From assembly GCA_902800925.1 (NCBI GenBank), contig CADCGD010000008.1, forward strand, positions 1 through 64,000: DNA of 64,000 nucleotides, read 5' to 3'. Both the position numbers and the translations under genes were made by a program. Below are positions 40,520 through 49,245 of the stretch, piece by piece. The notes beneath the pieces were generated by a model, which saw only the letters and a program-made list of their open reading frames with translations, did no database searches and was not told where the DNA came from. The stretch is from an uncultured Bacteroidales bacterium (GTDB lineage Bacteria; Bacteroidota; Bacteroidia; Bacteroidales; Bacteroidaceae). Positions within the stretch are counted from its first letter, which is position 1, and each line of letters starts with the position of its first letter.

Positions 40520-41955
40520 TGCTTCTTCTTAATAAAGTTCATGCACTCTTCGAGTATCTTTACTCGAAGCAGTCGCATGACAACGTAGTACAGTACTCCT
40601 GCCATCACAATACGTGCTGCTAAGAGTAGCACTAATATGGTGATGCTCTGCGTGAGCCACCACGTGGCAGCCATCACGCCAAAGGCTATCATGGCAAAAG
40701 GAACGATGTCGAGCAGCAGGGCCCAGAGGCTGTAGCCCGTCAGTCGGCCGACGAAGAAGTGCCACACCAGTGTCCACAGCACGTAGATGATGACGTAGGC
40801 GACGACCATCGTCCGGATGCCATAGGGATAGAGCACCTGCATGGTGGCGATGAGTGTGACGCACAGGGCGAAGGTCACCCAGAAATAGGTGCCGCTCTTG
40901 CCCTTGCTGATAAGCATATTGGTCAACACACTACTGATAGGGATGAACGCGCCGCTGATGCAGAGCAGTTGCAGCAGACGGGCTGACTCCAGCCACTTCT
41001 CACCGATGGTCAGCACGATGAATTCCTGAGCCACGAGACCAAAGCCAAACAGCATGGGAAAGGCGAGGAAGGCGGTGAAGCGCATCAGCTTGCGGAGGAT
41101 GCGCAGCTGTCGCTCCTGCTCGTCGGCAACATTGGTGAAGACGGGTTGTGCCACCTGTGCCAACGTACCTTGCAGCAGGTAGAACACCTTGCTATTCCAC
41201 TGGTAGGCTTGGTTATAGTTTCCCACCTCGTGTTTGGTGAAGTGGCGACCCAGCAGAATGTTCATCACGTTGGTATTGATACGTTCCAGGATGGTTGTCG
41301 CCAGCAGTTTGCTGCTGAACTTGAACATCTGTCTGACGGGACCGAAGTCAAGGTGCAGCGTGGGGCGCCACGGAGAGAAATACCACAGCAAGAGGCTGTT
41401 CAGTCCGATATATGTCATCGACTGGATGGCCAGTGCCCAGTAGCCACATTTCAGGAACGCCAGCGTCACGCCAATAATGCTCGACAGCAGTGTTGCCGTC
41501 ATGTTACACTTCGCCTGTTCCTTGACCATCATGTTGCGGAACAGATAGGCCGACTGTGCCGTGCCCAGTGCGGCGAAGATGATGGTGAGGAAGGCCACCC
41601 TGCAGAGCAGTACCAGCTCTGGCGTGTGGTAGTAGGCGGCTATCAGCGGGGCTACGAAGAACAGGATGACATAGCATGTGACACCTACGATGATGTTAAA
41701 CCAGAAGACGCTGTTATAGTCGTTGTGCTGAGGCTCTTTCAGGTTACCGATGGCACTCTTGAAACCGCTTTCCTGTAGAGCGGTGGCTATCAGCTGGAAG
41801 ACGAGTATCATGGCTATCATACCGTAGTCTTCCGGATTCAGCAGACGACCCAGAATGATGCCGAACAGCAGACCCAGTCCCTGCTGTACCACATTATTCA
41901 TGCCGCCCCAAAACAGGCCGCGTGTCGTCTTCTCCTTCAGTGTCTCCATACTCAT
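40516..41955 (-). CDS. Wzx-type polysaccharide flippase
   Basis: The 479-aa protein has about 12-14 membrane segments and starts TTRGLFWGGMNNVVQQGLGL with GRLLNPEDYGMIAM, the PST/MATE-like signature of repeat-unit flippases. It would move lipid-linked glycan across the inner membrane. A -7 TACCTTTG at 41966-41973 puts the start at 41955 or at the second ATG (41949). No polymerase (Wzy) is in the window. Confidence 0.9.
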   Translation of the reverse strand: MSMETLKEKTTRGLFWGGMNNVVQQGLGLLFGIILGRLLNPEDYGMIAMILVFQLIATALQESGFKSAIGNLKEPQHNDYNSVFWFNIIVGVTCYVILFFVAPLIAAYYHTPELVLLCRVAFLTIIFAALGTAQSAYLFRNMMVKEQAKCNMTATLLSSIIGVTLAFLKCGYWALAIQSMTYIGLNSLLLWYFSPWRPTLHLDFGPVRQMFKFSSKLLATTILERINTNVMNILLGRHFTKHEVGNYNQAYQWNSKVFYLLQGTLAQVAQPVFTNVADEQERQLRILRKLMRFTAFLAFPMLFGFGLVAQEFIVLTIGEKWLESARLLQLLCISGAFIPISSVLTNMLISKGKSGTYFWVTFALCVTLIATMQVLYPYGIRTMVVAYVIIYVLWTLVWHFFVGRLTGYSLWALLLDIVPFAMIAFGVMAATWWLTQSITILVLLLAARIVMAGVLYYVVMRLLRVKILEECMNFIKKKQ

Positions 41956-41965
41956 TTTACAGCCG

Positions 41966-41973
41966 CAAAGGTA
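41966..41973 (-). promoter_or_regulatory. -7 element for the flippase operon
   Basis: Reverse TACCTTTG 11 nt upstream of the ATG at 41955, so the transcript is nearly leaderless if that ATG is used. Confidence 0.65.
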
Positions 41974-42025
41974 GTGACTTTTTGTGGAATAGACAAATCA
42001 ACCTCGATTTTTTATGCTTTTAGGC

Positions 42026-42056
42026 TTGTATATTATTAATTATATGATTACCTTTG
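42026..42056 (+). promoter_or_regulatory. Promoter of the esterase-protease pair
   Basis: TTG (42026-42028), 20 nt, TACCTTTG (42049-42056). Confidence 0.85.
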
Positions 42057-42090
42057 CAGGCAAACAACCAATAGGCAGAATAATTCTTTA

Positions 42091-42924
42091 ATGAAGATGA
42101 AACGATTCTTTTTCCTGCTACTGCTGGTGGCGCTGATGCCTGTCGCTGCGCTGGCACAGTACGACTTCCTGACGGCCCATCGCGGGGTCATCAAGGGCGG
42201 CTACGACTTCTGGGTATATACCCCTGAGGACTACTACTATTCCCAGGAGCACACCCCTGTGGTCATCTTCCTGCATGGTGCCAGCCTCTGTGGTCGCGAC
42301 ATCAATCGCTCGCGCCGCTACGGACCGTTGGACGCCATCGTGCGTGGTCGCGAGATACCCGCCTTGGTCATCGTGCCCCAGAATCCTGGCGGCTCGTGGA
42401 GTCCTAAGAAGGTGCTCGACGTGCTGGACTGGACGCGCCAGCACTATCCTTGCGACTCTACGCGCGTCTATGTGCTGGGCATGTCGCTGGGTGGCTATGG
42501 CACCATGGACTTTGCCGGCACCTATCCTGACCGTGTGGCAGCAGCCCTCGCCATGTGTGGTGGCAGCACGCTACGCGACGTGCAACCCTTGGGACAGGTC
42601 CCTCTGTGGATTATCCATGGCACTGCCGACCGTGCCGTCAATGTCCGTGAGTCCAAGAAGGTGGTTGCTGCCTTGGAGGCTGAGCATAACGACAGTCGTC
42701 TGCGCTACGACTGGTGGCAGGGTGCCAACCACGGTGCTCCCGCCCGTGTGTTCTACTTGAAGAAGACCTACCAGTGGCTCTTCTCCCATTGCCTGCGTGA
42801 AGAAGGGCGCCCCCTGCACCGTGACATCACCATCGACCGCAGCGAACTGAAGAACGCCTATACCGATATGATGAAGAATGCCCCCAAGCCAGAGGTCATC
42901 GACGGAGAGGAGGACGAGCTATGA
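42091..42924 (+). CDS. Exported alpha/beta-hydrolase (esterase)
   Basis: The 277-aa protein has a signal peptide (MKMKRFFFLLLLVALMPVAA, cleavage near ALAQ). Its catalytic triad is seen in LGMSLGGYGTMD (Ser), IHGTADRAVNV (Asp) and GANHGAPARV (His), with the oxyanion loop FLHGASLCGRD. It resembles feruloyl/PHB-type esterases that act on polymers outside the cytoplasm. Its stop overlaps the C1 protease start (ATGA). Confidence 0.85.
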   Translation: MKMKRFFFLLLLVALMPVAALAQYDFLTAHRGVIKGGYDFWVYTPEDYYYSQEHTPVVIFLHGASLCGRDINRSRRYGPLDAIVRGREIPALVIVPQNPGGSWSPKKVLDVLDWTRQHYPCDSTRVYVLGMSLGGYGTMDFAGTYPDRVAAALAMCGGSTLRDVQPLGQVPLWIIHGTADRAVNVRESKKVVAALEAEHNDSRLRYDWWQGANHGAPARVFYLKKTYQWLFSHCLREEGRPLHRDITIDRSELKNAYTDMMKNAPKPEVIDGEEDEL

Positions 42925-43773
42925 CGCGCAGAAAGAAGATCGTCGTCACCGTCATTGCTACTGTGTTGATACTCCCTATCCTCGCCATCGCTGCCATTGG
43001 CATCTTAGCCACCCTCTTCCCTTCGTCCGAACACACCTATACCCACGAACTCCTGTTGCCCATGACCCCTGTCAAGGACCAGGGCGATACAGAGCTCTGT
43101 TGGGCTTACGCCATGTTGGCCACCATCGAGACGGAGCACCTGCTGCGTGGCGACTCCGTCAACCTCTCCCCACAGTATCTCGGCCGCATGCTGAAAAACT
43201 ATTCACTATTCACTATCCACTTCTCACTCTTCACTAGCGACGCAGTCGCGTGAGCGTGCCATGGGTCAGACAGCCCTCAACCTGTTGGAGCGCTATGGCG
43301 TCGTGGGCTACGATGTCTTTCCCGACGATGCCACTGCCCAGTTGCCCACGCCCAAGAACGTCTTCCTGCTCGGTGCCAAGTACACGCCGTTGGAGTTTGC
43401 CCACAGCGTCTGTGCCCCCGACGAGTATATCGGTCTTACCAGCGTTCCCGATTCCCCTTATTACCAGAAGATTATTGTGCCCATTCCCGACAACTGGGAG
43501 CACAACCGCCTCCTGAATATCCCCCTCGACTCGCTGCGCCGCCACGTCAACCGTGCCCTGCACCATCGCCATCCCGTCTGCTACGAGAGTCCTGCCCACG
43601 CCATGTGTATCGTTGGTCTGGCTCATGACGAGGAGCGTCGTGCCTACTATGTCATGAAGAACTCCTGGGGCACCCGCCAACCCCACGACGGTCTTGTCTA
43701 TATGCCCGTCCGCCATGCCCTCCGCGACGTTGCCGCCGTCTATATGACCCGCGAGGCCTATGAGGGGAGGTAG
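42921..43773 (+). pseudogene. C1 (papain-like) protease, frame-disrupted at a heptamer array
   Basis: The first part (42921-43253) has a membrane anchor and the active Cys in KDQGDTELCWAYAMLATIET. The second part, in another frame and open from before 43201 to 43773, has the catalytic His in SPAHAMCIVG and Asn in MKNSWG. The switch falls in a five-unit heptamer array (43199-43233). Removing one 7-nt unit would join the two frames with no stop (KNYSLSTSHSSLATQSRERA), so the gene may be switchable rather than dead. All catalytic residues remain. Confidence 0.85.
43199..43233. repeat. Heptamer array CTATTCA x5 at the protease frameshift
   Basis: CTATTCA, CTATTCA, CTATCCA, CTTCTCA, CTCTTCA, followed by CTAGCGACGCAG. 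The same CTATTCA unit, also ending in CTAGCG, makes the array at 52884-52918. Confidence 0.9.
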
Positions 43774-43843
43774 ACGACAACTGAATAGGTTAAAACGACA
43801 ATAATTATATTTAACGACAACCTGAACAACAGGGACAACAATA

Positions 43844-45994
43844 ATGAAGAAGAATTATTTACGTAAAATCGTACTCCTACTATGCGCCCTCATAGTAGGC
43901 AGCAATTGTTTGTGGGCCGCAACCTATGTCAAGGTTACAAACTCTAGCGACTTGGTTAGTGGCGATGTATATATTATCGCAACTAGTACTGCCGTTGCAA
44001 CGGGTTTTTCGTCCAACTTTCTAACTACCACAAGTAGCGGCTTTACGAAGTCGTCTGGCACTATTACTACTACGACAGCAACGCCAATGGAGTTTACGCT
44101 TGGAGAAGTTGATGGTATATTTACGCTCAAGAATGGCGCTTTTTATTTGGGGTATGCAAATGATTCTAATGCAGAAAGTTATCTGCAAATGGATCAGACA
44201 TCAAGCACAGATACAAAAGAGCAGTGGACTATAGCCTACAATGACTATTTTAAGTTGTGTACTATTATAAACGTGAAGACGACAACGAGATATATTGGTA
44301 TTCATCAAAATTTATTCAAAGCTTGTCCTACTAATCTGATGGGTCATTTTGATCCCGCTACATTATACAAGAAGCAAGCAGAATCTTCTGACCCATCTTC
44401 AGCAGTCTCATTTGCCAATACTACTCCATCGCTGGACTTGAAAGATGCGGCATCGTTTACCCAGACAGCAACGACGGTGGAGGGCTATGCAGGAACAGAC
44501 GGAGCATCTGTTACATATACTATTACGACCAACACTGCTGGAGCTACAATCAATGCAAGTACTGGTGAGGTAACTCCTACGCAGGCAGGTAGCGTAACTG
44601 TACAAGCTACAGCTGCGGCTATTGCTGGTAAGTTCTCTTCGTCAACAGCATCATACACCTTGACGGTAACGGATACCCGCGAATGGACGGTGACTTGTCA
44701 TGTGGGCAATAACAGCAACAATGTTGTTCGCACAAATGGAGCAACGTTAAGTCTTGATGAACCCGCCGCTATTTGCGGCATGTCGTTCGCGGGTTGGTCC
44801 TCTACCAACAATGCCGCTTCTCCTAGTTGGGTAGAGAATACCACTAACGTCACAAGCGACATGGAAGTCTATGCAATGTTCGAGGCTGTTGCCGCCAGTG
44901 GTTATTGCTATCGTTTGGTTGAAGCTGACCAGACTGACTGGCGAGGAGATTATTTGATAGCCTATGATAGCAATACATTTGCCGATGGACGTATAGGTGG
45001 AACGGTTTCAAAAGCGATTGGTGATTCTGGTGTAAGGGTTGATCCTGATGATAAATTGAGCGGCAAAGATATTGATGTGTCATGGGGAGATAAATATCAT
45101 GTATCTTTGGAGGTTGCTGATGATGAAGATCTCTCTAAAGGTTATATGTTGAAGACTCAAGATGGTTATTACAATTACCAAACTGGAGCAGATAAAAACG
45201 GTATTAATGGAACAACCAACAATGCTGAAACAGCAGCAGGCCATGCAATGAATGTTAATTACGTCTCTTCAGCTGAAATTAATCTAACATTAAAAGGTAC
45301 AGGACATGTTTTCCGTTATAATACATCAGGCTCAGGTAACTTTTATTTCTACAACAGTTCTGTCTATGCTAGTAAGGGCAAAGTTTACCTCTACAAGCGA
45401 ATGGAAGCTGTTTCGCCCGTTTACTCTTTGGGAATAACTCAGACGATAACTCCAGGACACGCTAAGATAACTTACGTGACACCTGATATCATGGACTTCA
45501 GTAAGATGTCGGGACTGAAGGCTTATGTGGCAACCGCTGCTGATGGCGACGGTGTGACAATGACTAAGGTGGTGGCTCCTGTTCCTGCCGACACCCCTCT
45601 GCTGCTGATGGGGGCTACAGGAACTGAATACAATGTACCTATTGTCGGTTCTGCCACTACTCCTGCGACAAACCTTTTGAGGAAGGGCGATGGGACAACG
45701 GTATTTGACGGCTCAACATACGATTACCTGCTCTATTCCGATGGTAAGTTCTATCAGATTGGTAGTGGTACGATCGCAACGAATAAGGCCTACCTGCATC
45801 TGGACGCTAATCCTGCAGGTGCTCGTTCCCTTGACATTTTTATCAACGATGAGACTATGGGCATTGATGCCGCACTAATGAATAACGGAAGAATGAATCA
45901 TGACTGTGTCGTCTACGACCTGCAAGGACGTCGTGTCTCACCTCTAAGAAAGGGCCTGTACATCGTGAATGGCAAGAAGATGATAGTAAAATGA
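43844..45994 (+). CDS. Large surface protein with Ig-like and InlB-type modules
   Basis: The 716-aa protein has a signal peptide (KIVLLLCALIVGSNCLWA). An Ig-like region (about 185-275) is rich in Thr/Ala (GATINASTGEVTPTQAGSVT). An InlB/Listeria-Bacteroides-type repeat (about 280-345) includes AGWSSTNNAASPSWVENTTN. The protein ends VYDLQGRRVSPLRKGLYIVN, the sorting-like tail. Residues 1-180 and 345-525 are more AT-rich in codons than the neighbouring genes. The second companion peptide follows at 46110. Confidence 0.82.
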   Translation: MKKNYLRKIVLLLCALIVGSNCLWAATYVKVTNSSDLVSGDVYIIATSTAVATGFSSNFLTTTSSGFTKSSGTITTTTATPMEFTLGEVDGIFTLKNGAFYLGYANDSNAESYLQMDQTSSTDTKEQWTIAYNDYFKLCTIINVKTTTRYIGIHQNLFKACPTNLMGHFDPATLYKKQAESSDPSSAVSFANTTPSLDLKDAASFTQTATTVEGYAGTDGASVTYTITTNTAGATINASTGEVTPTQAGSVTVQATAAAIAGKFSSSTASYTLTVTDTREWTVTCHVGNNSNNVVRTNGATLSLDEPAAICGMSFAGWSSTNNAASPSWVENTTNVTSDMEVYAMFEAVAASGYCYRLVEADQTDWRGDYLIAYDSNTFADGRIGGTVSKAIGDSGVRVDPDDKLSGKDIDVSWGDKYHVSLEVADDEDLSKGYMLKTQDGYYNYQTGADKNGINGTTNNAETAAGHAMNVNYVSSAEINLTLKGTGHVFRYNTSGSGNFYFYNSSVYASKGKVYLYKRMEAVSPVYSLGITQTITPGHAKITYVTPDIMDFSKMSGLKAYVATAADGDGVTMTKVVAPVPADTPLLLMGATGTEYNVPIVGSATTPATNLLRKGDGTTVFDGSTYDYLLYSDGKFYQIGSGTIATNKAYLHLDANPAGARSLDIFINDETMGIDAALMNNGRMNHDCVVYDLQGRRVSPLRKGLYIVNGKKMIVK

Positions 45995-46069
45995 GGAATA
46001 GTCTCCTACAGCGATTACCAATGAATAATTGAGAATTCAACATTCATCCATCGCAGCAAAGCGAGAATC

Positions 46070-46104
46070 ACTCAAAACTCATAATTCAAAATTCAAAAAT
46101 TCAA
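46070..46104. repeat. Heptamer array ATTCAAA x4-5 before the companion peptide
   Basis: ACTCAAA, ACTCATA, ATTCAAA, ATTCAAA, AATTCAA fill the gap. GCAGCAAAGCGAGAAT, a GC-rich word, lies just before. Confidence 0.75.
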
Positions 46105-46109
46105 GAACA

Positions 46110-46256
46110 ATGAAAAAGACATATATAAAACCGGTAATGAACGCTGTACGCATAGCTCCCCACCAGATGCTTGCCAACTCAAAGTTGGGCTATGGCGAAG
46201 GCACTAAGGATGGCAGTACAGCATGCAGCCGTGAGTTTGACTTTGACGAAGACTAA
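46110..46256 (+). CDS. 48-aa companion peptide, copy 2
   Basis: The ATG at 46110 opens MKKTYIKPVMNAVRIAPHQM, then LANSKLGYGEG and the acidic end REFDFDED. It aligns over its first half with the 45-aa peptide at 24896, and both follow a large surface protein with a sorting-like tail. The tail has Gly, Ser, Thr and a single Cys (STACSREF). The longer in-frame extension from 46029 runs through the heptamer array and is not credible. Function unknown; see findings. Confidence 0.65.
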   Translation: MKKTYIKPVMNAVRIAPHQMLANSKLGYGEGTKDGSTACSREFDFDED

Positions 46257-46270
46257 ATTTAAAGCAAAAA

Positions 46271-46324
46271 AAATACAGCTGATACTGCACGGGGAATGCC
46301 TATACTGTATCAGCTGTATTTTTA
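46271..46324. terminator. Bidirectional terminator between the peptide and rnc
   Basis: AAATACAGCTGATAC (46271-46285) pairs perfectly with 46307-46321, with A- and T-runs outside. It serves both convergent genes. Confidence 0.95.
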
Positions 46325-46340
46325 CTGATTTGCTCGCGTA

Positions 46341-47366
46341 TTAGCTGTCTGCAAAGGCAGCAGCCTCGGCCTCAGCGATAATCTCTTCGCGGGTCTTCTC
46401 ACGAGGAGTTGCGGAGATGTCGTCGAGGGTGAGGTCGTCGAGGACTGTCTGTGGCGACTGAGTCGCGACGCGCTCCGCTGCTTTCTGAGGTTGTTCTGGC
46501 TCTTCTGCTTTCTCTTGTTCTACGATGAAATCGGGGTTTTCCAGCTTCTCCAGGTCGGGAGCAGCCATGACGGGCTCTTCCTCCATCTTGGTGCGGTCGG
46601 TCTTGACAGCAAAGATGGCATCGATGAACTGAGGCTCACGACGCAGACGCTGAAGGGTGTCCTTGCTGGCCTTCTGCTGACTCTCTTTCTTGGAGAAACC
46701 TGTGCCTTTCTCGCCCTCCAGACCCTCAATAAACACCTGAACGGTGAATACGGGACTGCCATTCTCGTCGCGCGTCTGTTCCAAATCGCGAAACTCCATC
46801 TTGACACGATTCTTCTGACTCCATTCGAGCAGCTTCGACTTGAAGTTGACCTCCTTATAGGCCACCTTGTCGATATTGATGAGTTGTGTCAAGATGCGTT
46901 TTTCCATAAAGCGCATGCAAGCGCTATATCCGCGGTCCAGATAGATGGCTCCCACCAGCGCCTCGAAGGCGTTGCCATTCATATAGCTGTTATGGGAATT
47001 GGAGTGACCTGCCGAGAGGATGAGCTGGTCGAGTCCCATCTCCTTGGCGAGCTTTCCCAAGGTCTCACGACTGACGAGCTTGGAACGGGTATTGGTGAGG
47101 AATCCCTCGCGCTTGCCCTCGAAGTGGCGATAGACGATGTCGCCAACGACAGCATCGAGCACAGCATCGCCCAGGAACTCCAGACGTTCGTTGTTCTGTG
47201 GACGGCCTTTCTCGTTGCGGCGTCCCACACTCTTGTGCAACAGCGCCTGCTTATAGAGGCTGATGTTATGAGGATAGAAGCCGAGAATACGGTAGAGAGC
47301 AGAAAAAAGCTCCTTCTCCTTGCGGAAAGGGAGCTTTATCTTATCAATTATATCTATATAGTTCAT
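46341..47366 (-). CDS. rnc: Ribonuclease III
   Basis: The 341-aa enzyme cuts double-stranded RNA (rRNA processing). The catalytic signature is NERLEFLGDAVLDAVVG, with Glu in GNAFEALVGAIYLD, then a dsRNA-binding domain (KSKLLEWSQKNRVKMEF to SKKESQQKASKDTL). About 95 extra C-terminal residues are acidic and low-complexity (EEEPVMAAPDLEKLENPDF). Most RNase III proteins are about 230-250 aa, so this tail is long. A heptamer array lies directly upstream. Confidence 0.95.
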   Translation of the reverse strand: MNYIDIIDKIKLPFRKEKELFSALYRILGFYPHNISLYKQALLHKSVGRRNEKGRPQNNERLEFLGDAVLDAVVGDIVYRHFEGKREGFLTNTRSKLVSRETLGKLAKEMGLDQLILSAGHSNSHNSYMNGNAFEALVGAIYLDRGYSACMRFMEKRILTQLINIDKVAYKEVNFKSKLLEWSQKNRVKMEFRDLEQTRDENGSPVFTVQVFIEGLEGEKGTGFSKKESQQKASKDTLQRLRREPQFIDAIFAVKTDRTKMEEEPVMAAPDLEKLENPDFIVEQEKAEEPEQPQKAAERVATQSPQTVLDDLTLDDISATPREKTREEIIAEAEAAAFADS

Positions 47367-47488
47367 AGTTCATAGTTCATAGTTCATAGTTCATAGTTCA
47401 TAGTTTACAGTTCATTGTTCTTAATAATATATTGCCACCATATGACGGTTAATACAATTATGAACTATGAACTGTGAACTATGAACTG
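47360..47488. repeat. Inverted pair of heptamer arrays in the rnc-fabF gap
   Basis: AGTTCAT repeats eight times (47360-47415, one variant), and its reverse complement TGAACTA/TGAACTG repeats four times (47461-47488). Together they can form a long hairpin filling the gap. Confidence 0.9.
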
Positions 47489-47489
47489 A

Positions 47490-48752
47490 TTACACTGTGT
47501 ACTTCTTGAACACTACGCAGGCATTGTGACCACCAAAGCCGAAGGTATTGCTGAGACCAGCACGAACCTCGCGCTTCTGGGCCTTGTTGAATGTGAAGTT
47601 CAGATTGTAGTCAATCTCTGGGTCTTCGTCGCCCTCCTCGTGGTTGATGGTGGGAGGAATGATGTCGTTCTGGACAGCCAGAACAGTAGCCATAGCCTCT
47701 ACAGCACCAGCAGCACCCAGCAGGTGACCAGTCATAGACTTGGTTGACGAGATGTTCAACTTGAAGGCTGCATCGCCGAAGACCTCCTTGATGGCCTTAG
47801 CTTCAGAGATATCACCAACGTGGGTAGAAGTACCATGAACGTTGATATAATCGATATCCTCAGGATTCATACCTGCATCCTCCAGAGCATTCTGCATCAC
47901 AAGCTTAGCGCCCAGACCCTCAGGGTGAGAAGCGGTAATGTGGTGAGCATCAGCGCTCATACCAGCACCTACCATCTCAGCATAGATCTTAGCACCACGA
48001 GCCTTAGCGTGCTCGAGCTCCTCAAGAATCAGACAGCCTGCACCCTCGCCCATGATGAAACCATCACGGCTGGCGCTGAACGGACGGCTGGCCTTTTCAG
48101 GCTCGTCGTTACGGGTAGACAGGGCCTTCATAGCGTTGAAACCGCCAACACCTGTCTCGCAGATAGCAGCCTCAGCACCACCAGCAACAATAATGTTAGC
48201 CTTACCCAGACGAATCAGGTTGAAGGCATCAGCCAGTGCGTTAGAAGAAGAAGCACAGGCAGAAGCGGTGATATAGTTGGGACCATGGAAACCATACATG
48301 ATGGAAATCTGGCCAGCTGCGATATCAGCAATCATCTTGGGGATAAAGAAGGGGCTGAACTTAGGACCATCCTCACGATGGGCACCATAGTAAGAAACCT
48401 CGTCCTCGAAAGTCTTGATACCACCAATACCTACACCATAGACAACACCAATGCGGTTCTTGTCCTCTGCCTCCAGATCCATGGCGCTGTCCTCAACAGC
48501 CTGCTTGGCAGCAATGAGGGCCAGCTGGGTATAGCGGTCCATCTTGCGAGCCTCCTTGCGGTCGAGATAGGCATTCACGTCGAGGTCTTTAACCTCGCAG
48601 GCAAATGTAGTCTTGAACTTGGTTGTATCGAAATGTGTAATAGGAGCTGCACCACTCTTTCCGGCCAACAAAGCCTCCCAAGTGTCCTTAGGATTGTTGC
48701 CAAGGGGAGTAACGGCGCCCAGTCCTGTTACAACTACTCTTTTTAATTCCAT
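47490..48752 (-). CDS. fabF: Beta-ketoacyl-ACP synthase II
   Basis: The 420-aa condensing enzyme elongates fatty acids. The active Cys is in TASACASSSNALAD, and the His residues are in NVHGTSTHVGD and KSMTGHLLGAAGAVEA. It begins VVVTGLGAVTPLGN and has normal length. It lies downstream of acpP, as is common. Inverted heptamer arrays flank it on both sides. Confidence 0.96.
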   Translation of the reverse strand: MELKRVVVTGLGAVTPLGNNPKDTWEALLAGKSGAAPITHFDTTKFKTTFACEVKDLDVNAYLDRKEARKMDRYTQLALIAAKQAVEDSAMDLEAEDKNRIGVVYGVGIGGIKTFEDEVSYYGAHREDGPKFSPFFIPKMIADIAAGQISIMYGFHGPNYITASACASSSNALADAFNLIRLGKANIIVAGGAEAAICETGVGGFNAMKALSTRNDEPEKASRPFSASRDGFIMGEGAGCLILEELEHAKARGAKIYAEMVGAGMSADAHHITASHPEGLGAKLVMQNALEDAGMNPEDIDYINVHGTSTHVGDISEAKAIKEVFGDAAFKLNISSTKSMTGHLLGAAGAVEAMATVLAVQNDIIPPTINHEEGDEDPEIDYNLNFTFNKAQKREVRAGLSNTFGFGGHNACVVFKKYTV

Positions 48753-48765
48753 AAATTAAAGGTAT

Positions 48766-48868
48766 AGTGAAAAAGGAAAAGTGAAGAATTTGCTACCGCA
48801 CTCCAATAATGGTGAAGTCAACGCGGTAGAAAATTCTTCACTCTTCACTTTTACTTTTTACTTTATTT
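48766..48868. repeat. Inverted pair of heptamer arrays in the fabF-acpP gap
   Basis: AGTGAAA, AAGGAAA, AGTGAAG (48766-48786) face TTCTTCA, CTCTTCA, CTTTTAC, TTTTTAC (48834-48861). The centre has TACCGC and GCGGTA, so a hairpin forms between the genes. Confidence 0.8.
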
Positions 48869-49099
48869 TGCGTTCTCCTCGATGTAAGCGATGGCATCAC
48901 CAACGGTACCGATCTTCTCAGCCTTGTCGTCGGGGATAGAGATACCGAACTCCTTCTCGAACTCCATGATGAGCTCAACGGTATCCAGAGAGTCTGCACC
49001 GAGATCGTTAGTGAAACTTGCTTCGGGCTTAACCTCTGCCTCATCAACACCGAGTTTGTCTACGATAATAGCCTTTACTTTGCTTTCAATTTCTGACAT
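48863..49099 (-). CDS. acpP: Acyl carrier protein
   Basis: The 78-aa acidic protein carries fatty-acyl chains on a phosphopantetheine attached to the Ser in [14 protein letters not shown]. Length and charge are normal. It is followed by fabF. Confidence 0.97.
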   Translation of the reverse strand: MSEIESKVKAIIVDKLGVDEAEVKPEASFTNDLGADSLDTVELIMEFEKEFGISIPDDKAEKIGTVGDAIAYIEENAK

Positions 49100-49245
49100 A
49101 ATTTTCTTCTTTAATTGTTAATAAATGATATCCTTTAAACTATTTTTTGCAACCAAAGAGTCGCTTAGCGGGTGCAAAGTAACAAATTTTTATTGACTTA
49201 CGCAAATTTTAAGGGCAAAAATACACATTACATTGCACAGACACC

